A stretch of DNA of 11,983 nucleotides from Akkermansia muciniphila (GTDB lineage Bacteria; Verrucomicrobiota; Verrucomicrobiia; Limisphaerales; SXTU01): the NCBI GenBank assembly GCA_945872195.1, contig CAMBZO010000040.1, positions 1 through 11,983 of the forward strand, read 5' to 3'. Made by a program: the position numbers and the translations under genes. This document shows positions 6,640 through 11,983 of this stretch, in pieces. Every line of letters starts with the position of its first letter. Positions within the stretch are counted from its first letter, which is position 1. The notes under the pieces are model-generated. The model did no database searches. It worked only from the letters and a program-made list of their open reading frames with translations, and was not told the DNA's origin.

Positions 6640-7941
6640 ATGAAAACTCCCACCGAACTCTCTCGCCGCCAGTTCCTCCAATCCTCCAGCGCCGCCGCTG
6701 CCGCCGGCACGCTCGCCGCGCGCGATTTGTCCGCGCAGGACGCGCCTGTAGCCAACAGCAGCCTGCTCCGCATCGGTCTCATCGGCTGCGGTGGACGCGG
6801 CACCGGCGCGGCGGCCCAAGCCTTGACCGCCGACTCCAACGTCAAGCTCGTCGCGGTGGGCGATGCCTTCCGCGACCGGCTAGACCTGAGTCTCGAGACG
6901 CTCGGGAAGCAGAAGGAAATCGCTGACAAGATTGATGTGCCGGAGACGCGCCGCTTCGTCGGCCTTGATGCCTACCAGAAAGTCATTGCCAGCGGCGTGG
7001 ACGTGGTGCTGCTGACCACCCCGCCCCACTTCCGCCCCATCCACATCAAGGCCTCGATAGACGCGGGCAAACATGTCTTCGCCGAGAAACCCGTCGCCGT
7101 GGACGCCCCCGGCGTGCGCTCCGTCCTCGCCACCTGCGAGGAAGCCCGGCGCAAGAAGCTCGCCGTCGTCAGCGGCTTGTGCATCCGCTACTCGTATGGC
7201 TTCCAGGAAATCATCAAGCGCATCCACGCCGGTGCGCTCGGCAAGCTGCGCACGCTCCAGGCTAATGACTTTCGCGGCCCCATCTGGGTCAAGCCCCGGC
7301 AGCCCGGCCAGACCGACATGGAGTATCACCTGCGCAACTGGTATTACTTTACGTGGCTCTCCGGCGACTTCAACGTCGAGCAGCATGTCCACATGCTCGA
7401 CGTCTGCGCATGGGTGATGAACGGCGAGTATCCCGCCAGCGCGATGGGCCTGGGCGGACGCGCCCAGCGCACCGGCGAGGAGTTCGGCAACATCTACGAC
7501 CACCACTCCGTCATCTACGAATTCGCCAGCGGCCCGCGCCTGCACGCCTACTGCCGCCAGCAATCCGGCCTGCGCGGCGATATCTCCGTCCACGTCGCCG
7601 GCGAGAAAGGCATCGCCAAACTCGCCGAGCGCGACCGCGGCCTCGTCCTGGAATCCGCCGACAAGTGGACCTACGACGGCGTGAAGAACAACATCTACCA
7701 GACCGAGCACGACGAACTCTTCGCCAGCATCCGCCGGGGCCAGCCCATCAACAACGGCGACTACATGTGCCGCAGCACGCTCATGGCCATCATGGGCCGC
7801 ATGGCCACCTACACCGGCCAGCAAATCACCTGGGAACAAGCGCTCAACTCCAAGGAAAACCTCTCCCCCGACGGCTACACGTGGGATGCCAAGCCGCCGC
7901 CCTCGCCCATCGCCGTGCCGGGCGTGACGAAGTTTGTGTGA
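6640..7941 (+). CDS. Tat-exported Gfo/Idh/MocA family oxidoreductase
   Basis: 433 residues. The N-terminus has a twin-arginine signal (SRRQFLQ at 8-14, then an Ala-rich hydrophobic stretch, likely cleavage near 32), so the folded protein with its cofactor would be exported to the periplasm. The Rossmann dinucleotide site is GLIGCGGRG at 46-54. The family motif EKPV is at 149-152, with Lys150 as the expected catalytic lysine. The second catalytic region is GDFNVEQHVHMLD at 242-254, with His249/His251 as candidate active-site residues. The C-terminal two-domain layout and length are usual for Tat-type members in Verrucomicrobiota, Planctomycetota and Bacteroidota. The family oxidises or reduces sugars, inositols and related polyols with NAD(P) that is often tightly bound; the substrate cannot be read here. 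The ATG at 6640 is the start that exposes the Tat signal; no clear Shine-Dalgarno precedes it. The next gene begins one base after the stop. Confidence 0.93.
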   Translation: MKTPTELSRRQFLQSSSAAAAAGTLAARDLSAQDAPVANSSLLRIGLIGCGGRGTGAAAQALTADSNVKLVAVGDAFRDRLDLSLETLGKQKEIADKIDVPETRRFVGLDAYQKVIASGVDVVLLTTPPHFRPIHIKASIDAGKHVFAEKPVAVDAPGVRSVLATCEEARRKKLAVVSGLCIRYSYGFQEIIKRIHAGALGKLRTLQANDFRGPIWVKPRQPGQTDMEYHLRNWYYFTWLSGDFNVEQHVHMLDVCAWVMNGEYPASAMGLGGRAQRTGEEFGNIYDHHSVIYEFASGPRLHAYCRQQSGLRGDISVHVAGEKGIAKLAERDRGLVLESADKWTYDGVKNNIYQTEHDELFASIRRGQPINNGDYMCRSTLMAIMGRMATYTGQQITWEQALNSKENLSPDGYTWDAKPPPSPIAVPGVTKFV

Positions 7942-7942
7942 A

Positions 7943-8878
7943 ATGAAACCAACTTGGCTTCATCGGCGGGATTTTTTTCGAGCAGCCGTGCTTGGTTCGG
8001 CTGTCCACGCGGTTTCTCGATTCAGTGCATCGAACGCGGCCGCACCGACCGCCAAGACGGATTTCCAAATCGCGTGCATGACTTTGCCTTACTCGCAGTT
8101 CCCGTTGCAGCGCGCGCTCACGGGCATCCAGTCGGCCGGCTACCGCTACGTCGCGTGGGGCACGACGCACAAGGAGGACGGCGGCAAGCCCGTGCCCGTC
8201 CTCGCGCCGGACGCGCCGCCGGAGCGCGCGAGGGAACTCGCCGCGCGCTGCCGCGACCTCGGCCTCGAACCGCTGATGATGTTCTCGACGATTTACCCGG
8301 AGGCAGCGAACGCCCTCGAAGTCCTCACGCAACGGCTCCGGCAGGCCGGCGCGGCGCGCGTGCCGCAGGTGCTCACATTCGGCCACACGAAGGGCGGCAA
8401 CCGCGCGCTGTGGATCGAGCGTCTCAAGCACCTCGGCCCCATCGCGCGCGACCTCGGCGTGCTGCTCGTCGTGAAGCAGCACGGCGGCGAGACTGGCACC
8501 GGCGCGGCCTGCGCGGCCATCACGCGCGAAGTCAACGACGCCGGCGTGAAGGTGAATTACGACGCGGGCAACGTGATGGATTACCTCGACCTCGATCCGA
8601 TCCCCGACATCAAGCTGTGCGCGTCCGAGGTGCACAGCTTCTGCATCAAGGACCACCGCAACTTCCCCAAGGACGAGGACTGCGGTCCCGGCTTCGGCGA
8701 GATTGACCACTACAAGCTGCTCGCGCCGGTGGCGTTCACCGGCCTGAAGATGCCGCTGTGCTGCGAGAACATCTTCGCCCCCGTCGTGCCGCGCCCGAAG
8801 GAGCCGGCGGGCGTGGACGCGCTTGCAAAACGCGCGCGGGAGTTTCTCGAAGTGGTCACATACGGGCTTCAGTCTTGA
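7943..8878 (+). CDS. Tat-exported xylose-isomerase-like TIM barrel (sugar phosphate isomerase/epimerase family)
   Basis: 311 residues from the ATG at 7943; a TTG nine bases upstream is in frame but overlaps the preceding gene and is not needed. The Tat signal is RRDFFR at 8-13, followed by a hydrophobic stretch ending in an Ala-rich region near 30-34. The rest fits the AP-endonuclease-2/xylose-isomerase-like barrel: KQHGGETG at 178-185 (Glu183), NYDAGN at 205-210 (Asp207), HSFCIKDH at 231-238 (His231, Asp237), GEIDHY at 252-257 and CCEN with Glu275. These are the expected acidic and His metal ligands and the closing G-E-x-D motif. Members isomerise or epimerise sugars or keto-sugars. One-base spacing after the oxidoreductase, and export by the same route, imply one operon and consecutive steps on one periplasmic substrate (inference). 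Cysteines at 273-274 precede the metal-ligand Glu and are unremarked in the family as far as I know. Confidence 0.9.
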   Translation: MKPTWLHRRDFFRAAVLGSAVHAVSRFSASNAAAPTAKTDFQIACMTLPYSQFPLQRALTGIQSAGYRYVAWGTTHKEDGGKPVPVLAPDAPPERARELAARCRDLGLEPLMMFSTIYPEAANALEVLTQRLRQAGAARVPQVLTFGHTKGGNRALWIERLKHLGPIARDLGVLLVVKQHGGETGTGAACAAITREVNDAGVKVNYDAGNVMDYLDLDPIPDIKLCASEVHSFCIKDHRNFPKDEDCGPGFGEIDHYKLLAPVAFTGLKMPLCCENIFAPVVPRPKEPAGVDALAKRAREFLEVVTYGLQS

Positions 8879-8905
8879 GCCGGATCGATGCAGTTGGCTT
8901 GACCC

Positions 8906-8931
8906 ACGCAGAAGCTGCGTCTTCCACTTTT
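8906..8931 (+). terminator. Likely rho-independent-type terminator after the Tat pair
   Basis: A perfect 6-bp stem, ACGCAG with CTGCGT around an AAG loop (8906-8920), is followed by the pyrimidine-rich CTTCCACTTTT. It lies 27 bp after the stop at 8878 and before the GTG of the acetyltransferase, as expected for the end of the two-gene transcript. The stem is short and the T-tract interrupted. Confidence 0.45.
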
Positions 8932-8955
8932 CCTATCCCCCACTAGAATTGGCCC

Positions 8956-9813
8956 GTGCCATCCCTGCGCATCCGGCTGTTCCAGAAGGCGGACTTCGTC
9001 TTCGCCGACTCGCTGCGCGCACTCGCGGGCTGGAACCAGACGCCCGATGACTGGCTGCGTTTCCTCAACCACCAGCCCGACGGTTGCTTCATCGCCGAGT
9101 GGGACGGCCAGCCAGTCGGCACCGCGACGACGACCATTTACGAGGACAAGGTCGCGTGGATTGGGATGGTGCTTGTGCATCCCAACGCTCAGCGGCGCGG
9201 CATCGGGCGCGCGCTGCTGGAGCACTGCATCGCGTTTCTGAAGCCGCGCGTCGCCTGCATCAAGCTCGACGCCACGCCGTTGGGAAAAACGCTTTACGAC
9301 ACGCTGGGTTTCAAGGACGAGTGGACGCTGCGAAGGTGGGAGACCAGCCTGGTGGAGCTGCCGGCCAACCCGATGAAATACCGAATCCGCCAGTGGCGAG
9401 ACGCCGATGTGGAGGCCATGCAAATCCTCGATGTCGAAGCCTTCGGTGTCATGCGTTGGCCAATGGTGAAGCGCATCACCTATCAGAGGTCACGTTGGCA
9501 CGTCCACGAGACGGTGAAGAAGCGGGTGGTCAGCTTCGGCGTGCTGCGGAAAGGAGCGCGGGCGCACTACTTCGGTCCGGTTGTGGCCGAGTCCATCGCC
9601 GCCGCTGGCCCGCTCATCAAGACTCTCGTCCTCGCGCTCCCTAACGAACCCATCTTCTGGGACATCCCCGACGCCAACACCGGCGCAGTGGAACTCGCCC
9701 AGCGCCTCGGCTTCCAGCCGCAGCGCCCGCTCATCCGCATGTTCCTCGGTGAGAACAAATGGCCCGGCGACCCACAGAAAATCTTCGCCCTCGCTGGCCC
9801 TGAAATCGGGTAG
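8956..9813 (+). CDS. Two-domain GNAT family N-acetyltransferase
   Basis: 285 residues with a GTG start; this start puts the first strand (LRIRLFQKADF) at the N-terminus, as in the family. The first GNAT domain covers about 3-130 and has the acetyl-CoA motif VHPNAQRRGIGRALLEH at 74-90, the Q/R-x-x-G-x-G/A signature. The second part begins with a new strand (YRIRQWRDAD at 142) and runs to the end, with FGVMRWPMVKRI and a closing TGAVELAQRLGFQPQRPLIRMF. This matches the arrangement of a GNAT domain followed by an acetyltransferase-like domain of the YitH type (Acetyltransf_18). The second half has no canonical CoA loop, so it probably shapes the acceptor site. The acceptor is unknown. Its TAG stop lies inside the left arm of a palindromic repeat. 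It is probably its own transcript, given the terminator upstream. Confidence 0.88.
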   Translation: MPSLRIRLFQKADFVFADSLRALAGWNQTPDDWLRFLNHQPDGCFIAEWDGQPVGTATTTIYEDKVAWIGMVLVHPNAQRRGIGRALLEHCIAFLKPRVACIKLDATPLGKTLYDTLGFKDEWTLRRWETSLVELPANPMKYRIRQWRDADVEAMQILDVEAFGVMRWPMVKRITYQRSRWHVHETVKKRVVSFGVLRKGARAHYFGPVVAESIAAAGPLIKTLVLALPNEPIFWDIPDANTGAVELAQRLGFQPQRPLIRMFLGENKWPGDPQKIFALAGPEIG

Positions 9814-9881
9814 CCGCCGAGGTGAGGCGGCGGATTTTCCCTGAGTTACTGGACGGTCCGCCTCCTCACTTCGGCGGCTAC
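9810..9881. repeat. Imperfect palindromic intergenic repeat (24-bp arms)
   Basis: The left arm 9810-9833 begins GTAGCCGCCGAGGTGAGG. The right arm 9858-9881 is its reverse complement with 22 of 24 matching bases. The arms are separated by 24 bases. The left arm contains the TAG stop of the acetyltransferase. In RNA this would fold into a long GC-rich hairpin. I recall similar sequences as dispersed repeats in verrucomicrobial genomes; that is memory, not a search. It probably marks the 3' end of the acetyltransferase mRNA. Confidence 0.75.
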
Positions 9882-9884
9882 GGG

Positions 9885-9927
9885 AAAAATCTCTTTGCGT
9901 CCTCTGCGCCCTTTCGCGGCTAATCCC
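9885..9927. repeat. Dispersed-type leader repeat before the FAD oxidoreductase
   Basis: Just before the ATG at 9931 lies TCTTTGCGTCCTCTGCGCC and then CTTTCGCGGCTAATCCC, with TTTGCG, TCTGCG and TTTCGCG spaced about nine bases apart. Strings of this kind recur ahead of unrelated genes in many environmental bacterial genomes, as I remember it. The frame is open through it (from 9895), but translation would only add repeat-derived residues, so it is not part of the protein. Confidence 0.45.
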
Positions 9928-9930
9928 TCC

Positions 9931-11523
9931 ATGTCCCACCACGACGTGCTCCTGCTCGGCACCGGGCACAACGCGCTCGTGCTGCAAGCCTACCTCGCGC
10001 GTTGCGGCCTGCGCACCCTCGCGCTCGACCGCGCATCGGAGCCGGGCGGTGGCTTGCGCACGATGGAGAATCCGAATCTGCCCGGCTTCACGCATCACCC
10101 GCACTCGTTCTTCCACCGCGCCATCACGCGGATGCCGTGGTTCCGCGACCTGGAACTCGCGCGCCACGGCGTGCGCTACCTCGAGCCGGAGCTGAACGTC
10201 GCGATGCTGCTGCGCGATGGCCGTGCGCTGGAGTGGTGGACGGACTTCGAGCGCACCGCCGCCTCGTTCGCCGCGTTCTCGCGCAAGGATGCCGACGCCC
10301 TGCGCCGCTGGACCGAGGAGTTCCGCCCCATCGTTGAGCAAATCCTTGTGCCCGAAGCGCAATCGCCACCGCTGGAGCCGGAGCGCCGCCGCGTGCTGCT
10401 TCAGCAGAGCAAGCTGGGGCGCCGCCTGCTGGAAATCTCCGCGCTGACGCCGCTCGAATTCGTCACGCAGAACTTCGAGCACGACGCCATCCGCGCCGGC
10501 CTGCTCTTCTTCAACGGCCTGCGCGAGGTGGACCTGCGTCAGCCCGGCTTCGGCCACGCCATCCCCGCGCTGCTCGCCTCGCCCGCGAAGGCGCAGATGT
10601 GTGTGGGCGGCTCGGGCAACCTCGCGCGCGGCCTCGTCGCGGACATCGCGGAGCACGGCGGCGAAATCCGCTGCGGCGTGGAGTTGAAGCGCATTCTCGT
10701 CCGCAACGGCTGCGCCGCCGGCGTGGAACTCAGCACCGGCGAACAGCTCACCGCCGACTTCATCGCGTCCGGCCTGAACCCGCAGCAGACCTTCCTCGAC
10801 TTGCTCCCGCCCGACGCCGTGCCGGCCGAGGTCCGCGCGCGCGCCGCTGGCTTCCACTACAACCTCCTCGCCCCGCTCTTCGCACTGAACGTCGCGCTCC
10901 GCGAGCCGCCGCGCTGGGCCGCTGCCGCGCAGCGACCGGAGCTGGACCGCGCGTTCATGTTCATCGTCGGGCTGGAGCGCTTCGGGCAGTTCCACGACAT
11001 CGTCGCGGCGCATGAGCGCGGCGAGATTCCCGCGCCCGTCGCGTGGGGCGCGTGTCCGACACTCTTCGACCCCACGCAAGCGCCGCCCGGCCAGCACGTC
11101 GCCTTCCTCTGGGAGAAGCTGCCTTACAAGTTGCACGGCGACGCGCGCAACTGGGACGCCGCGCAAGCCGCGCACGGCCGCGACCTGCTGGCGACATGGA
11201 CGGAGTTCGCGCCGAACCTCGCGGGCAGCGTGCTGGACTCCTTCACGCGCTCGGCCCTCGACACCGAGCGCACGCTGCCGAACATGACCGCTGGCGACTT
11301 GTTGGTCGGCTCGTTTGCGAACGGACAGGTCGGCTGGAACCGCCCCTTCCCCGGCGCGGGCAGCTACCGCACGTCGCTGCCCGGCCTCTACCTCTGCGGT
11401 GGCGCGACGCATCCCGGCGGCAACATCACCGGCCTCTGCGGCTACAACGCCGCGCGTGTGCTGGTGGCAGACGCGGGGAAGCAGGTGTGGTGGAATCCGC
11501 CGGAATCTTTAGCCACGGATTGA
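9931..11523 (+). CDS. FAD-dependent oxidoreductase, PYROXD2/phytoene-desaturase-like
   Basis: 530 residues from the ATG at 9931. An upstream CTG-to-ATG extension would be translated from a repeat and is rejected. The N-terminal FAD Rossmann site is LLLGTGHNALVLQAYLA (7-23), followed by LALDRASEPGGGLRT, where the acidic end of strand 2 is Asp and the GGG loop contacts the cofactor. The C-terminal FAD segment GLYLCGGATHPGGNITGLCG (485-504) and the following YNAARVL are typical of the PYROXD2/CrtI-like amine-oxidase superfamily. Length matches the family (about 500-550). Members desaturate or isomerise carotenoids or act on poorly known amine or lipid substrates; without other carotenoid genes nearby, the substrate stays open. 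Three glycines are in GTGHNA rather than the commoner GGGHN. The last codons (SLATD and the TGA) are encoded inside the left arm of the 11511-11624 inverted repeat. Confidence 0.9.
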   Translation: MSHHDVLLLGTGHNALVLQAYLARCGLRTLALDRASEPGGGLRTMENPNLPGFTHHPHSFFHRAITRMPWFRDLELARHGVRYLEPELNVAMLLRDGRALEWWTDFERTAASFAAFSRKDADALRRWTEEFRPIVEQILVPEAQSPPLEPERRRVLLQQSKLGRRLLEISALTPLEFVTQNFEHDAIRAGLLFFNGLREVDLRQPGFGHAIPALLASPAKAQMCVGGSGNLARGLVADIAEHGGEIRCGVELKRILVRNGCAAGVELSTGEQLTADFIASGLNPQQTFLDLLPPDAVPAEVRARAAGFHYNLLAPLFALNVALREPPRWAAAAQRPELDRAFMFIVGLERFGQFHDIVAAHERGEIPAPVAWGACPTLFDPTQAPPGQHVAFLWEKLPYKLHGDARNWDAAQAAHGRDLLATWTEFAPNLAGSVLDSFTRSALDTERTLPNMTAGDLLVGSFANGQVGWNRPFPGAGSYRTSLPGLYLCGGATHPGGNITGLCGYNAARVLVADAGKQVWWNPPESLATD

Positions 11524-11624
11524 CACAGATGAAACACAGATGGCCCCAACATTGGAGTGCATCAGGTCTGCTCCGTCGGTTTCCCGTCTCTCAATCTGTG
11601 TTTCATCTGTGTTTATCTGTGGCT
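11511..11624. repeat. Inverted repeat bridging two convergent genes
   Basis: The left arm 11511-11541 (AGCCACGGATTGACACAGAT, continuing) and the right arm 11594-11624 are reverse complements with 28 of 31 bases matching. They enclose 52 bases. The arms contain a short internal repeat of ACACAGAT (11 bp apart). The left arm holds the TGA stop of the FAD oxidoreductase (11521-11523). The last base of the right arm is the first base of the complementary stop (11624-11626) of the minus-strand gene. In either transcript the element would form a long hairpin just after or across the stop, consistent with a bidirectional 3' end. No T-run is present. Confidence 0.8.
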
Positions 11625-11983
11625 CATTTCTTGCCGACCAATTCGAGCACCGCCGCCGTCATCGCGGTCACGCCGGTCTTGAGCGTCGGTTCGGGGACGG
11701 GGGCGAACTTGCTGGAGTGGAGCGAGGGCAACGTCTTGCCGGTCTTGATGCTTTCGGTCACGGATTCCTTTGTGATGGTGCCGAGCCAGAAAATGCAGAT
11801 GGGAATCCGCGGCTCGACGCGACCGAACAAGCCAAAGTCTTCCGCGCCCATCACGGGTTTCTTCGCGACGAGGTTGCCGTCGCCGAGCCAGCGGCCGATG
11901 CCGCCCATGACGCGCTTGGTGAGCGCGGGGTCGTTGTAGGTGGACTTCGCGCCTTCCTCGGAAACTTCCACGACGGGCAGCAA
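11624..11983 (-). CDS. M20 family amidohydrolase/peptidase, C-terminal part (partial)
   Basis: Only the last 119-120 codons are in the window; the gene runs off the right edge. The visible part carries the C-terminal catalytic-domain motifs of M20D-type amidohydrolases (HipO/AbgB/IAA-amino-acid hydrolase group): MGAEDFGLF (45-53 of the visible piece, Glu48), an FWLG strand (65-68) and LHSSKFAP (88-95, His89, a metal ligand in the family), then the final helix LKTGVTAMTAAVLELVGKK. These enzymes hydrolyse N-acyl amino acids or small amides with a two-metal centre. The N-terminal metal ligands (the H-x-C-G-H region) and any signal peptide are outside the window. It converges on the FAD oxidoreductase gene with an inverted repeat between the stops. 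Confidence 0.88.
   Translation of the reverse strand: MLPVVEVSEEGAKSTYNDPALTKRVMGGIGRWLGDGNLVAKKPVMGAEDFGLFGRVEPRIPICIFWLGTITKESVTESIKTGKTLPSLHSSKFAPVPEPTLKTGVTAMTAAVLELVGKK

Noticed and set aside
9895..9930. Start of the FAD oxidoreductase at 9895
   Set aside because: The extra 12 codons come from a repeat-like leader; the ATG at 9931 places the Rossmann strand at the usual distance from the N-terminus.
9490..11412. 640-codon minus-strand open frame
   Set aside because: Antisense of the FAD oxidoreductase and acetyltransferase genes, both of which have family motifs; low-complexity Arg/Ala/Val/Glu product.

Overview
The window reads as GC-rich chromosomal DNA from a Verrucomicrobiota bacterium, probably of the Limisphaerales/Pedosphaera type, or a close relative within the PVC group. 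This is inferred from gene style rather than a marker gene. The clues are a giant secreted protein of cadherin-like and Ig-like modules, an outer-membrane barrel of the kind common in that phylum, a Tat-exported Gfo/Idh/MocA oxidoreductase next to a Tat-exported xylose-isomerase-like barrel, and dispersed palindromic repeats at gene ends. No rRNA gene, complete tRNA gene, CRISPR array or intact insertion sequence is visible.

Layout. Positions 1-4190 hold the 3' part of a very large surface or secreted protein. It contains at least seven cadherin/Ig-like modules and a six-blade Asp-box (BNR) propeller encoded by almost identical 120/123-bp DNA repeats. It is followed 24 bp later by a signal-peptide outer-membrane beta-barrel (4215-5291). 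Positions 5292-6639 are an accessory-looking gap. It holds a PEGA-like coding fragment that appears frameshifted, an opposite-strand ORF that may have a DNA-clamp-like fold, a 10-bp tandem repeat, and what looks like the isolated 3' end of a tRNA gene. Positions 6640-8878 are a tight two-gene unit for carbohydrate-type chemistry outside the cytoplasm. Then come a double-domain GNAT acetyltransferase (8956-9813), a PYROXD2/phytoene-desaturase-like FAD oxidoreductase (9931-11523) and, on the minus strand, the 3' end of an M20 amidohydrolase/peptidase (11624-11983).

How it fits together. The first two genes plausibly form a surface unit (large extracellular adhesin-like protein plus outer-membrane protein). 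The Tat pair is probably co-transcribed and acts on a sugar or sugar derivative in the periplasm. The last three genes have no clear functional link. Their boundaries are marked by imperfect inverted repeats (9810-9881 and 11511-11624) that contain or touch stop codons and probably shape mRNA 3' ends.

No clearly new multi-gene system is evident. The best leads are the homogenised propeller repeats with two variable sites per blade, the tRNA-3'-end-like fragment next to gene debris, the clamp-like minus-strand ORF, and the palindrome that joins two convergent genes stop to stop.
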